The position numbers and the translations under genes were made by a program. From Promerops cafer (Eukaryota > Chordata > Aves > Passeriformes > Nectariniidae), in the NCBI GenBank assembly GCA_013398275.1, contig VZSE01002186.1:789498-853497 (forward strand): DNA of 64,000 nt, given 5' to 3'. Positions 1-13,800 of this stretch are shown here, piece by piece. A model generated the notes under the pieces. The model ran no database searches. It was not told where the DNA came from and worked only from the letters and a program-made list of their open reading frames with translations. Position 1 is the first letter of the stretch, and every line of letters begins with the position of its first letter.

Positions 1-96
1 GGACTCGCGCCGGGCCGGTGCGGGGCGAGGCCGCCGTGAGGGGCTGCGGGCGGCGCGGCCGGGCTTCGTCCTGAGCGGCGCCGCGCTGCTCACCAG
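1..96 (+). other. ADGRG2: probable non-coding exon 1 (5' UTR) of ADGRG2, 5' end cut by window
   Basis: The GC-rich segment ends in CACCAG followed by gtacag, a good splice donor at 97-98. It contains no ATG, as expected of an untranslated leader. Joined to the acceptor at 10680-10681, it would put the ATG one nucleotide after the junction. It could instead belong to another upstream transcript, and additional leader exons may exist in the 10.6-kb intron that follows. Confidence 0.5.
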
Positions 97-125
97 GTAC
101 AGCTCTCGGTGCTGCCGGTGGAAAG
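1..125 (+). promoter_or_regulatory. ADGRG2: CpG-rich 5' edge, probable ADGRG2 promoter-proximal region
   Basis: The first ~125 bases are extremely GC- and CpG-rich, then composition drops sharply to AT-rich intron-like sequence. This is what a CpG island at a vertebrate transcription start looks like. The island is cut by the window edge, so the start site itself may lie outside. Assignment to ADGRG2 is inference from orientation, position and the splice donor at 97. Confidence 0.55.
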
Positions 126-739
126 CTTCCCTTCAGCTCTCCAGCATTTTAAGTGCTTAATCAGTCAACGGCGAGAAACATTTAGTTACGTGTTTAAATT
201 GTCCTAAAAAGTGACTGATTTTTGTAGAGGCGTTGGTGGGGTTTGAATGCGGTTTAGACGAAGAGAAAGGGTAGTGTCCCATTGGGACAGTATTGCTAGA
301 CCAGGTCGGGGTTTGCTCTCACACCCCTTTTCTGTGAGGACGGGTGCAGAGAATATATTCAGATTAAAAGTTTTCCCTGCTTCTTTTGTACACATTCTAG
401 GGAACCTGTATCACTGAAAGTGATGTCTTCAGAGTCACCTTTTGTGCACAATAATTATTTCGAGCGGAGGGCTTGTCTGGGGTTTTTTTGTCATGTTCAC
501 TGGCTAAGTGTACTGGAAGGATCCTTTCTTGACTGAATTTATTTTTGCTTTGGAAATATATAGGTGTCGTCATTCCTGGATAGTATGTGTAACAGGAATG
601 AACTCTGCTGCTTTTACTGTTATTTTCTTGCATTGATTTATGTGGAAACTGGGAATAAATGTTTGTAAACTAGTTCAAGTTGTGATTGTCCAGCAAATTA
701 AATGTGTGATTGTACAAGCCTAGGCTGGTTTTGACTTGC

Positions 740-850
740 ATGAAGTCACAGAATTCGTAAGGTTGGGAGGAACCACAGTGGGTCATCTGGGCCAACCTCC
801 CTGCACAAATCAGTTAGAGCAACACTGAAGGTGTGTTGGAAATGGCTTCA
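740..850 (-). repeat. degraded CR1 LINE 3' end, reverse orientation
   Basis: The phrase AAGGTTGGGAGGAACC followed by GGTCATCTGGGCCAACCTCC is the reverse complement of the conserved 3' end of bird CR1 elements. It is short and diverged, so an old 5'-truncated copy. Boundaries are approximate. Confidence 0.6.
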
Positions 851-3800
851 GCATGAGCCAAAATAGAGTTTACAACCTCCAGATCTAAGAGATATCAATC
901 CCAAAGCAAATTAGTTGTGTCTTTAGTTCTGTCACTTGTACTGAAAAAGTAAATCTGGTGTTACGTGTGTCTACTCAGAACATGTTCCTCCCTTTTGCTT
1001 GCATAGGCTAACATCATCACTGGAAGAGACCTGCACAAGCTGATAGTCCTGTTCTTGAGCTTTTGACTTTCAGGTTATTCCCAAGTGGAAAGCAGACTTC
1101 TGTAACTGTTTCCATGGGGGAAACAAGCAAAATTTGTTCCTCTGCTAGGTGACCAGTAGTGTGTTTGTTGAATTAAACTAAAGAACAAAAAACATGTCTT
1201 TGCTTGGGAGGATCTCCAAGTACTTGTCTTCACTGAGGAACCACACATAATTTAATGATGAAGACAAATCTCTGAAGCAGAATGCTGTGAAAGAAGATGC
1301 AGGAAAAATTGCAGATAAACAAAATTTGCTCAGATACAAATTGGGGCCACAAAATTTTCTGCTTACACTGTAAGATAATGTTACGTCATTTCTACTATGG
1401 TACGAAGTGAACTAGTGTTATTGGTACCTTTAATAATATTACTTTAGTATCTTAAGGTAATTCTGTGGATCAAATGGAGTTTGTTAACATGTTCTTTTTT
1501 CTTCAGTGCCTTCCAAATTTAATGTTAAACTTCTGTTTCTAATACATCAACAGAAATTGGCTCGGATTAGGGCCAGTTGGAGAGAGACAAAGTTAACTCA
1601 AGTTAATTACTCAGTTTACACAGTTTTTGTGCTGTGAGTGCTTTTAGTCAGGTCTTCCACTAGTAACTGTAGAGTGCTGGCAGATTGAAAAAGTTTGGGA
1701 GGTCATGGGAGAATAACTCTTGTAAATTTGGACACTTTTTAGTTCTTAATATGTAACATGATCACTGGCCTTGGCAAATGTAGATTAGCTTTAAAACTGA
1801 CCACTACACTTGAGTTTTATGTTTTCAGTGGAATATTAGATTAGATTATTTGAAGGCCAAAGTAAGGGTAGCTCATGCAAGTAATCTCATAGACTTCACT
1901 GTAAGAATTATCATTAATAAATCATGTTGTTTGGCCTGAAATGTTAGCTTTATGATAAATGGTAAGTCTACTAGTGTTTTTGTATATTTAGGTTCATTTA
2001 AGAGCTTTGCTTTTTCCATGTGCAAGGATTTAGAGAATATTAATTTGTTGTTAGGTGCTACTCAGCTTGCGAACATGAATGGAGTTGATAGTTTAGTTTG
2101 TTATACAGGTGCTTATGATTATGAGGGTCTTACTCTTTCCAGTCATAAATTCCTGGTGGAATTACAATTTGGAAAGGCTCTATAATTGCTCTATGAAAAA
2201 GATAAGCTTTTATAATTATATGGTAATTAATAGGACTCAATTACTGGGGAGTCTTGCATTCCTTTTGTGACAAAATACCTTTGAAATTTATTGTTGTTCA
2301 GGAGGAACAAAAGGTCTTTTAGCTGACATTAAATCAAAGACAAAAAAAATCCATCTCAAACTCCTCCCTGCACAAGTGACATGGATTTGTCTTCAGCTGT
2401 GAGCTGAATATTTTGTATGCCACAGATATTCAAACTGTGAGTGATACTTACATCAGGTTCAGGACAGTTTTATTGCAGGTGTCATGCAGTGGAACTGATA
2501 CAGGATTTTAGAAGTGTGTCTGGCAGTTCAAGTTCCAGACTCAGCGTTTTCTGTCTTTCTTTTATTGATGAGTGCTGTAGAGCAGAAATATAAATACTGT
2601 TTGACACAGCAGCTGCTTTTATAGTGCCTTATAAAAATGTGATATTGTTGTTCTGCTCTAGGTCCTCTTCTGCTGGTTGCTTAAATACGCTGTTCTTAAC
2701 AGCTCATAGAAAAAGTATAGTTAGTAACATGATTCGCTTATTTTTGTTTATTTTGAAAGAAAACTGTAGAATGTCAGTTATACTAGATGAGACAGTGGGT
2801 AGAAAATAAATACTTTATAAAGTTCCTCAATCTACTTAAAATACCTTTTCAATCTGTAGAATTTATAGAAAATTACTAGAATTTATCACAGTATTTCTCT
2901 TTTCTGAAATCTGCATGAGTACCTCAAGCGATGCCTTAGTTACCAAAAAAGAACAACCCCTCACAAATTAAGCACTATTTTCTCATTTAGGGTGTTCCTT
3001 AAAGAATCACTGAGGAGTTAAGGTCTAAGAGATCCATTAGAAGGTTTGGTGGAAGTTGTCATGTTTGACAAGATGTGACACTTTTAGAGATGGTAAAATG
3101 GGAAAGACAAGGAGTGATGTGATTGTAATAATTGTGGAAATGTTATTGTGCACACATAACAAAACTTAGCATCTTTTAGTGGTCAAAATATTCTCTTAGT
3201 AAGTCCCTTTCTTTAGGGAAAAAAGGACTGTGCCTCTCTGCCTGCATTTATTACACATTTGGGCATGCCTGATTGTGAATGCTGCTAAATTCCATGTTTA
3301 AGTTCTAAGTTCCCAACCAGACTTTGTTTCTTTTGCACCAAGTTAATTATGGACATAAGCTGACTGAATGGGTTTCTGATGTGCTTCATGTTTTGAAGTG
3401 ACTTTGTTCCTCCATTATTTATTCATATAAATGTGTTAATATAACACATATAATGTGTTCATATAAGTTGGATTAAAAATGCTTTCCTTTTTTCACCCTC
3501 ATCTGTGTTTCGGCAAGTCAGCAATGTGGTGATTGTGGTTTATTTCTGCGAAGGCCAAGAACTTTTTTATAGAGGTTGTGATGGTGGAAAAACGCCATGT
3601 GGAGTGTATTTGTACAAAGTAAATTTTTTGAGCTGGTACATTTGTGGGGGTGCACACAGGAATGGTTCAGATTTAAATAAACTTTTCTGAAGTTGCTTTT
3701 AAGTCATCTACTCACCTATGTGAGGACTTTCAAGTGTTTACAAATGTTTGCTATTGACTAACTCATTTCAGTTGTAGTAGTCTAACATGGGCAATGGTAC

Positions 3801-4745
3801 CATCTCCTGTTCCTCTGCAGACACTTACATTGAACCTTGAGGTGGAGAAGTGCTAACGGAGGTCCAGAATGCTGTTCTGGCATAACTTTGTTTCTTAGAA
3901 TATCTTAGTAGTGGTTCCCTAAATATGTACCCCATGTGGAGACTGAAGTGCCAACATGACTGTATTTCCTTAGGCTGTGTAGGGTAGTGATGCCGTATTC
4001 TAGATCAGTTTTAGTGGGACTTTGGAAGATGCTTGCTTCAGTGCAGCCATCTTTCCAAACTGCTGAGTTTTATTTCTGTGGTACAAACTATTAGTTTTGG
4101 TCATTGGGCTGTTGACTGAAAGAGTCTGAGAGACTGTTATAAACCACCCCCACCCCTCCTCTTTCAACCAAAAACCTGCACCAAATACTATGCTCCGTAG
4201 CTTCCAGAGAAATTTTAACAGCTCCAAGTGCAAGATCCAAGAGACCTGTTAAGTCCATAAAGTGAAGCTTAGGATGAAATCACAGTATAATTTCTTTTTT
4301 AGGGTGTTGCTATTCAAGCCAAGAGAGCTTGGAAAGGAGAGTGGGGAAGAAAAGTGTAAACTGAGCAGAAACAACTATTTACTTTGTATTTTCCTCTGCT
4401 TACAGTAAGATGAAACTTTCAGAACTCTTTTTTTTTTTTTTTAAAGTAGGAAAATTGAAAGCATGAGCTGGACAGTCTTCTTTTTGGCATGACTGGTGCT
4501 CACCTGACTGCTTCACAGCCTGCTTACATTGTTCACTGATATGAATATTTGAGGTTTAGAAAAGTCTTTGTCCTTCTCTCTTTCTCTCTGCATCAAATCA
4601 AGTCCTGTAGCTGGTTCAAAAACAAAGGTTTTTGAAAACTTTTTGTGTACTTTTTTTGTGGTTATATCTGTGTATACCCTGTCTCATGCTTTATATGGCT
4701 CAAGGTGCATGTGTAGTGTTATTTTAATCTTCTCTGATGTGCCCT

Positions 4746-4785
4746 TTGTGTGGTCTTCTACTCTGCAGAGTAGAAGACCACACAA
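4746..4785. repeat. perfect 40-bp palindrome without spacer
   Basis: The 20 bases 4746-4765 (TTGTGTGGTCTTCTACTCTG) are the exact reverse complement of 4766-4785, with no spacer. Pairing stops at 4745/4786. A second small hairpin lies at 4796-4812, with arms AACAACA and TGTTGTT around TCT. It lies in intron 1 and has no assigned function. Confidence 0.95.
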
Positions 4786-7700
4786 CAACACCAACAACAA
4801 CATCTTGTTGTTTCCCCCCTCCATTAAACCTATATACTTCCATACCCCAAAGTATTAAGGAAAATGTAAACAACCTGTCCAAAGTTTAATCAGACTTGTG
4901 GCAAACATAACTACTTTTATTGCATCTCTGCTTGTTGTGCTTCATCAGTACTTTATAAACTCTTTTAAGAGGAAACCAGCTCAGACATTGTCAGTTAAGG
5001 GCTTTTTAGTTTGCTCTAGAATTAATAGAGGGTGTGGGTAAAACTGTGCTCTTGAGGGAATACACCATGCAGACAAGGATTTCCTGGATAGTGTAAAACT
5101 TTTATAAGAGCTAGAGAAAGGTCTCTTGCTCATCTCCCAGGTGACAATTGGATATGAGGAGGTAAAACATTTACAGTCTGGGTAAGAGGGAAAAAATCTT
5201 GCTTGTAATTGTCCCCTGTCCTATTTTTGCACTATATAGAGCACAAGTTGGTGTAAAAGAGAATTAAGTACCAAAAGTGCAGTTTTCTTGGCCCTGAGGT
5301 CCATAATGGAGAGCCATCCAATAGCATGTTCCACTCCTGAATCCACTTACACAGGCCTAAGTGATTAAGTTTGCACTTTTACATGAATCTAAGGGAAGAT
5401 CTGTGAGTTGAACTGAAGGCAGACCTTGGCTTGCACAGCTGGGCATTTATAATATAAAATATATTAAGAAGTGATTCTAATGCCAGTATCCTGCAATGAT
5501 TCAAAGGCTAAACAAAAGAATGGATTTCTCAGAGTTCATCCTCCAGTTCTCTGAAGAACTCAATCAACCAACTATGAGTTTTGCAGATGACTGATGTCTG
5601 TGCTTAAGTGGCTTGTTGCTCTCTGTAAGCCAACTTATTAAAAAGTAAAATATTTAATATCTTTGAAAACAGTAGTGATTTATGTCAGGAGGAAGGTCCT
5701 TGAACTTAACATTACAGTCTTAGATAAAGCTGGTGTTTTACATAACATGACTATATGAACATGGTGACTATATAGCATACAGTTTTTACAGACATGATTA
5801 ACACTGGACAAAATGAATGAAAACTAAATTATTATCAGACAGTAATAGTCCTATTACTGTCTTCTGGAAAAACACATTAAAAACCCCCCATGGAACAACA
5901 TTTTGAACTCAGTGGTGCTACTTCTGCTGTTAAGTCAGTAAATTCTGTATGTGCCAAGATTTACTGTGACACAATAGTTTCCAACATAAGTGTCCTCCCT
6001 ATTACATCTAAGTTGCTTCAGCCAAAATTTAAAAATAACATGAAAACTTCACTGCATTTTGGTTCCAGTCTGGAAAATACAAGGACTTGATGGAAGAAGT
6101 CTACAAACTTGTATTTCTGAAAGGAAAGACATCAAGAAATTTTCATACCTGGGCAGTATGATGTGTTTCTCTTCCTCATTTTAGTCTTTTGTCACCTGGT
6201 ATAGACTTGAATAAGGCAGAATCTCACAGAAGAGCAGCCAGAAGCTTACCATTCGTTATTATCCTCCTCCTCAGCAGTAGCTTCTATAAACTTGGGAAAT
6301 ATTTTTATTGAAATCCAAAATCTTAGTGAGGGATGAATACAGAAGACAGAATGAGACCCAAAGACTATGGATGAAATAAGTGTGGCTTGAGCAAAGCAGT
6401 TTGAGGTGCAGCAGTAGACAGCATGATTGGAAGTAAATGAATGATTGCTTTGCATAAGTTTCTGTAACCAGCTGTTTATGAATTGGCAGTGAGAACCTGC
6501 TCTGGCTAAAACTTAGCATAAAAGAGCTAATAGTTTATTAAATGTTAAAGACTGCCAGTAAATATGTATTTTCAGCAGGAATTGTGAAATTTGGATGTGA
6601 AATTTTTCCAAAAGTGTTTTAACAAAATACATTGCAGAACACAAATGCTGTATTTATGTTTTGCACTTTCTTTGTCTTTAATCCTATGAAAATATATCTG
6701 CTGTCTACAGGGCAATATATCTGCTACTACAAGGCAAGCAGTTGCTGAAGGTGAGTGCTAAATGTCTTGCTATGTCACCTATGGGGGCACACTTGGGAAG
6801 TAATGAAGTAAAATAGCTGGGCATGAGCTACTTATTATTAAAGATAGGAATACAGACTCTCTTTTTATACCATCTTCCTGTCTTTGTTTCCACTAACCTC
6901 TGTAATTTGCTAAGAGTGTGATATTAATGCAGAACTGTGATGTGTATAACACAACAGACCAAAAAAATTCCATTTTTTCAAAGTATATTTGCTCATTTGT
7001 TTTAAGAAAAGCACTGTCAATTATAGTTTGACTTTCAAATTAATAAGATGGTGTGAAATGTTGTGAGACCTGGGTACAAAGTTCATATTGGTCAAAATGA
7101 GACACTCTTCATGGAGAGCAAAGAGGGTGTAACAGATTTATGCCTGAGCCTTTAATTTCTATTTTCTGGATTTTCATTTTTTCTGCTGACCGTAAAGAAA
7201 TGTTTTATATTGTCATCTATTCCAGACACTTAGCTCATTGTAAATAAAAACCACTTAGTTGTAACTGAGAAAGTGAGTCCAGCTGGTTACATCTTTACCT
7301 GAAGTCTGTGCACAGAATTCTTTCCCACACTTGGGTGGCTCAGTAACTGTTGTACTTAATTAGATTTGCTTGATATACATGTGAAAATTCTTCATCCTGC
7401 TGCAAAAACTATGCATAATTATGCTGGGTTCCCTGAGTCACACTGTATTCATCTATTATGAAGAACAATACAAATGTTCATTTGAACATGAACAAATTAG
7501 TAACAAATGAAAATAATCCCTTATGCCTAATTCTGTAATGTCCACAACTATGTATCTGCAATTACATTACTGTTCAGGATCATTAAGAATAAAGATTTAG
7601 GATTCTAATACAGAAAAGGACTTAAATAAGTTTAAGAAGAACATAAGGACCAAGAAGAAAGAACAAATGTTTTGGAATGTATCGTATGATCTTTATTTGA

Positions 7701-10682
7701 ATAGATATGGTGAAATTGTATTTTATATCTTGCTTTTTTTCTTAAAAAATATGCCAAAGATAGCAGCATATTTTTCTTTGGTAGTGTCTAAACAACATTG
7801 TTGCAAAAACAAAGGAACACAAATGTTATTTTCCCAACTCTTTTAATTGTATATTTTATCTGGACATTGGAACAAATCTTGAACTAGTGTAACTGTCCAA
7901 AGTCTTGCAAAAAGCCAGTTGAGCTGTGACCATGTTAGTATTTCACTTTATATTCCTGCTATCTGGATTTTATTGCTTTGCCTGGGATCATTAATTTTCC
8001 TTCATAGCTTTGAATAGTTTTGAAGTTCTAGATGTGACTGTGTTCAGTCAACAAGAAGCTCTGACTCTGTCCCTACTTGTCTTTGCCAGGCCCATCTCTG
8101 GAAGTGAGAACAATGTCCAAAAACCCCAGATGAGCTAAAAACCTAAATGTACAGAAAGTATTTATTACAGCCTTTTGTTTAAACACTGGACAAATATTAG
8201 CAAAGCTCACTCTGAAATGCCAGAGTTAGAGGAAGGTCCATTCAAACTCCTCAGGGCTACAGAGTGCTCAGACAGGGCTGGAGTCAGTACCAGGAATTTC
8301 TTGGCTCCTCTATTCAAATTTAGGCTTTTGTAATGCAGTTTTTATTTCTGGGGGATGGGACACTAACATCATTGTCTAATGAGCTCTGCCAAACAAAATA
8401 GAAGGCATGCTTGGTGGTTCAGGAGTAGACCTCTGTCCTAATCAGCTCATTTCATGTGTATCTGTTTGCAGGACTGAGGCTTAAGAGGAAAACCAAAAGC
8501 AGGGAATGTAGGAGTGTTCTGAATCAGTATCATATGTGACACAAAGCAAGCAGCTTACCTCATTATTTGCCAGCATCAATGGCTACACTTGTGGATGCCA
8601 CTGAGTATTTTTGGGCTCCATCCCATTCACATTTCAACTCTTGGTGTTTAGGTAGTAGAGAAAAGGGATGCTGGAAGTTGTGTTTGTTTTGTTGTCTCAA
8701 TACATCACTATGTATTAGTGTACAAAAGTTTTCCCCATAAAATGGAAGAATAGATATGCAGCTTGGTTTTGCTTGGAAGTGACCTAATTTGAGACTAGAC
8801 TGGGAAACGTAAGTAAGCAAAGAAAGGAAACAGTTTCTGGATGAGCATCTCTTTCACCCTAGGAAATTACATTGTAAATGCACGGGTCTTGAAGTTTTCA
8901 GATTATTTAAGTGCAACAGTTTTCATTATCAGGTTCTTAGGATAATTAATTCTGCTGCTTAGGTTGCTGATGGAACAACTTTTTTAATACACAATTTTTA
9001 GGCATTCAGAGAAGCAAGCTGAGGAGAGGTTTGAACATGTTTCCTGGGGATCTTTAGAAAGCTATCCCACTGTTGACATTTTTACTTGTTTTTGTTTGGT
9101 TTTTGTTTGGTTTTACTTTTTTCCTGCATAGGAATGTATATATTAGATATGACCATTGTTTTAGGATATGATTTATTTTGTCGGCTCTTTGGATTTGTTA
9201 GAAGTATTGAATGTTGCATAATTCTTGAAAACACTGGCAACAATGTTGCAGTGCTCTTAATTTTTGAAAAGCCTTTGCTCTATGCTTTCTATGTTATGTT
9301 GTTATATGGTTATAATTTATTTGCATGTATGTTTAATCAATTTCTAAAGTTTCAATTACTTAGCAACTTCACTGTTTCTTAGTTTATTCCTGTGGCACTT
9401 CTCTTGCAGCGTTCAGCCCATAGTAACCATTTTAAGTTAATAAATACTTACATTTGTGTGAATGCTTGCAAAAAAATTACATTTTAGCCCCAGTCTGAAA
9501 AAAATTTAAAAACTCCTGAAAGAGTTCACCATTTAACAATGCCTGAAAAGAAGGGAAGCTACTGCAGCCTGACACAGCATGAGCAGAAGTACAGTGCAGT
9601 TTGTGAGCAGTTTGAGTGCAATGCACTTGCACATGCACCCAACTTGTGATGGCCGAGTTAAACTTCTGGTGCCAGGCAGAATGCTCTGATCTACCCTAAA
9701 GCTAATACATGGAAGATATTCAGTATGTAAAGTTTACTGCTTTGCATGTTTGAAGAATCAGCTACAGAATTCCTTGCCACTATGTATCTAAATGTTTTTA
9801 TTTAAGAATTAATGTGTGCAAAAAGCACCTGAATGTTTCTTTCAGCATGCAAAATATTCAGATGCACCTTTTTTTGAAAAGATCTTAAAAAAATTATTTC
9901 ATAGAATGGTACCTCTTATAATAGGAGGCATATTCTTTTTCCTACACATTTTCTTTTGTCCTGTTGCTCACATTAAACAACCACCACTAGGAAGAAAGGT
10001 GGACAAATCAGGTTTTCATGATATTGTTCATGAACTTGCTGCCCACAATGATTTGTGGTGTTTATCTCTCTTTTTCTTTTTTTTTTCTTTACTTTTTTTT
10101 TTTTTCTTTTCCAGTAGCTTCTTGGTTTGATAATGAGATGAGGATTGGGAATCAAAATCTTGCTTCTTGCTTAGTTCATAGTGTTGCTGTTAAAGTGTCA
10201 CATGAGAGAATGTGTGGGTAGTGGACTGAAGAGATGCTTTCTTACATACTTACTGAGATTATTAAAGCTTTTGGACAGCCTTTCCATATTTGCTCTGTCA
10301 GCTTTTGGTTGGGTTTTTTGTTGTTGTTGTGTGCGAATCTTTTGGAGGGGTTTGTTTGTTTGTTTTTCAAATGCTGAAAGTCTTATTTGTGCAAGGAGTC
10401 ATGGCCATGCTCTGATGTATTTGTAGTCTTTGGAGAATTGGAGTTTGGATGGGGGTTTTCTTTTGTTGTTTTGGTTTTTTTTTTCCTTTCAGCAAACATC
10501 TTTCTCTCTTAGCATCTTGGCAATATACAGAGTATCCGTGCGTTTCTGTGCAACATATACCCAATAGTATAACAGGGTTGAGAAGATTTATGCTCATGTT
10601 GGAAATATATTTTGTCGTAATGTCCACACACCTACATGTTTTCTAGTCATTGTGGTTTATTTATTTATCTATTTCTTCTAGA

Positions 10683-10800
10683 ATGGTTGCCTGGGGAAAA
10701 CAGCACTGCTGTGCTGGCAGAATAGAGGACATTTTCATGAGATTCAGGATTGTTCAAGCAGTCCTTTTACTTCAGTTGTTCTTGGCTACAGCAAGCAAAG
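10683..10800 (+). CDS. ADGRG2: ADGRG2 coding exon 1: start codon and signal peptide (residues 1-39)
   Basis: The acceptor is at 10680-10681 and the donor gtaaga at 10801. It begins MVAWGKQHCCAGRIEDIF, which aligns with the start of human ADGRG2 (MVFSVRQCGHVGRTEE). A hydrophobic stretch at about residues 23-37 ends in ATASK, a plausible signal-peptidase site. The ATG has A at -3 and G at +4, so the context is strong. A second in-frame Met19 would give a more classical signal peptide. The exon ends in phase 1. Confidence 0.9.
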
Positions 10801-13800
10801 GTAAGAGAATTTTTTCCTGATTTGTCTAGTGTTGATATTCCAAATAAATAACATTAGTCTTGATGAATAGGACTTTTGAATTTATTCTACCAGGCAAGTT
10901 TTTGCCTCTTGAAATCCAGAGGAAAAACTGTCACTAACAAGAAATGAAACAGTTAGTCCTTAGCATTTTGGATGCTTTTTATGTTTTCATTAAAAAATCA
11001 TCAGTAGTAACTTCTTCTAGGCTATGGATGAGGAGAGAACCAAAACACAATTTGTAATAACAAGATAAATTATTTTATTTCTGGGGTTTTTTGAGCTGGA
11101 AGTGTTACTGTTTCCAGAACATGTTGTTAAATCTTTTACACTGCTCTTACAAAAACACAACAAGATCCTTTGAGCTTTGCTGTATTTAGGGCATGTGGGA
11201 GTGTAGAACATATCCTGCATTGATCTTGTGGTTGTGGAGCTGAATATGGCTAAGGAAAACGTAGTAAGGTCCAAAACGTAACAGAAATGAAGTATCTGAG
11301 CTTGGCACTTTATGCTTTTTATGTAACAGTAAATGAAAAATAAATTTGTAAGGTTCTTGTGGATAACTGACGTGGTGGTGTTTTTGTGTGAGGTAAAGTA
11401 GAATAAAGTGTGGTAAAATAATTTGTGTTTTTTCATGGCTGTTCTGTAAACTGATGGTTAGTCTGTTACTGCTCTGGACCTCAGCTGATAAAGATAACAG
11501 TGCTTGTCATCCATAAAGCTTCCTTATGTCAATAGAGTGTAATGCATTTACCATGTTAATAATGTGCTTAGGGTATTAAAAAACTTGGAGTGGTTTTTGC
11601 TGTGTACTTAATGGCTAGTTTCAGAAGCTGCTTTCTGTGTCATGGCATGTTATTTTACTCCAGGTCAGAACTTGCAGTTCTGATTTACTGCCTGATCTTT
11701 TCAATCTAAGTATGCCTGCTTAACGACATTGTACAACCAGTGAGGTTTCATAGGTTACAGACTGGACTAGTTTAGACTCTAATTCTCCAGATACAGTAAC
11801 TTTTACAAAGTGTTTCTATTGAGACAGAATCTGAGATTCAGTTGATAAACCTGCTACTAAGATGGAGAGATGTTAACCTCTTTTACTTTGAATAGTAAAA
11901 AGGACAGAGCTGCTCAGCAGACAGACAGATGTCATAGAAGAGTTTTTCCAGGGAAGATTTAAATGTATCTAAAGTTATGAGGAAGCAAGCAAAGAGGGAT
12001 TTCATTTTTCACCTTTGTATCACAACTGCGAGTAATCATCAAGGAAAGCTAAACTGACACAAGAGCGTGTTTATGTTTTCCCCATTTTATTGGGGTTTTT
12101 TGGTTTTAGGTTGTCAGTGGTTAGTACTGTCAGCAGCATCTCTACTCAGTTCTCTCCTTGTCCGAGGTGCCAGAGTATGTTTGTATTCTCCAAAAAATAT
12201 GAAGAGAGAACTTCCTGTGTTTTTTTTGATGCTCAGGGTGCTGGATAATGTGATGGTGTTTATCCCTAGCTAAACAAATAGAACTGTGAATGAAAAGGAG
12301 GGATGAAATTGATTTTGGAGAAACAGTTCTTAGCTTCAGATTTTCAAAATAGTCAACAGAATCAAGTGACCCACATGTAGAAAGTCTAGAGTTTCAGACT
12401 TTTTATAAAAAACAGTTATGATCTCTAGATGGAATACATGAGTATACGAGAGTCTTTTGACGTCATTTTAATGGACTCTAGCGAGCCAAATGTGTCACAG
12501 GTGGCAAACGCAAGGAAGTTAATAAGTATTGTTACTAGTTAAAAGCCAGATTGTGCAGACATATCAACTTGTGACTATTTTTATGCAAGAGAATACCTGA
12601 CTGTATTAATGCTCAGCTGTACTGGTCCAGTGGTTATTAGTAATATAAGGAAAATAACACTGGTGCCTATGTTCTGAGAGAATCTGCAGCTGTAGGTCTA
12701 ATTCTTAATACCTACAGTTGGCTATCTCTTGTAAAGATACCAGTTATCACTATCTAAAAATGTTTAGAAAAAAGAAAGAGATGCATTTTTGGTTTGTGTC
12801 GTCATTCTCAGAAAATTAATTTTAAACATGTGGAAGTATGTGCGTACATTTCAGGATTTCTTTTAGGGCTTAAGAGAACATGCTTATTGAGTACATGCTT
12901 TTAGTTTTAGGGAGGGCAAAACCCCTACATTTTGGATCTTTTAGAGATAAGCAGAGTAAGAAGAAAAAATTTGCATTTCTGAAAAGGTTTATGTGCCCAA
13001 ATACAGCAAAAGATATTGAAAAGTCAGCCCATGATTACTACTGAATGGAGTTTCCTTCACTCCAAATTGTGGGTTTTTTTGATTTTTTTAAAAAAATTAT
13101 TATGGTTATTTACATTTTCCTGAATTTTCTTACTCTGGAGATTTTTGAAGCATTCTTTCCATTATGCTCCTTTTTCTGTGCTGTGGTGATGAAGGTGTGT
13201 TCATGGCTACTTTTCTGAGTGTATTGCATTGTCTGCATGCAAGGAGACTACAGGAATGCCTCTGTTAGAGCACAGGCAGTTCCAGCTCCTCGATTCCATG
13301 GTCAAGGGTGGGTCACAGCCCACAACCACCATTGCTACAGAACATAAGTGATGATTAACAGGTCTTCCAAAGGCTTTACTGTAATGCCATCTCCTGCTTA
13401 CAGTGCATCCACCCACATGTCAAGGAGACTTAGTCAAGATAATACTGCTAATTATTTTCTAACGTAATGCTGTACCGCACTCACTGGGAACAACAAAGTG
13501 CATTTTCTGACTATGATTACAATTTCCCTTCTGATTTTTCAGCATTCTTTGGGTAGATAAAGCATATTAAAATTTCCAGACTTTCTTGCAACAATTCAAG
13601 TAGTATTGATATCTATTCTCTTAATTTTGGCAATGATTTTTGACACTTTTTTTAATGACTGTTTAGAGCAAAGTGGGCCAGCTTTCCAGTTTCCAGAAGG
13701 GTAGACCTTTCTATGTAAACACTTTTCTTAGTTTAAATTAGTTCTTCAGGCCTTGCATATTGATCAACAGCAGTCTTTTTGGATTATATAAAACAGACCA

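Larger units (their letters stand above)
97..10681 (+). other. ADGRG2: intron 1 of ADGRG2 (inferred)
   Basis: About 10.6 kb of AT-rich sequence without a recognisable coding exon. It contains a degraded reverse-oriented CR1 end near 740-850, the 40-bp palindrome at 4746-4785, a T run near 4430-4442 and a long pyrimidine tract near 10067-10112. The tract ends in a cag acceptor at 10110-10112, which could serve an alternative leader exon. Short ORFs here show no recognisable family. Confidence 0.5.

Noticed and set aside
4746..4785. Palindrome as a rho-independent terminator
   Set aside because: The window is vertebrate; no T tract follows directly and no transcript end is implied.
11017..11436. 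139-codon ORF on the minus strand in intron 2
   Set aside because: Composition is that of AT-rich intron, no domain is recognisable, and it has no conserved features.
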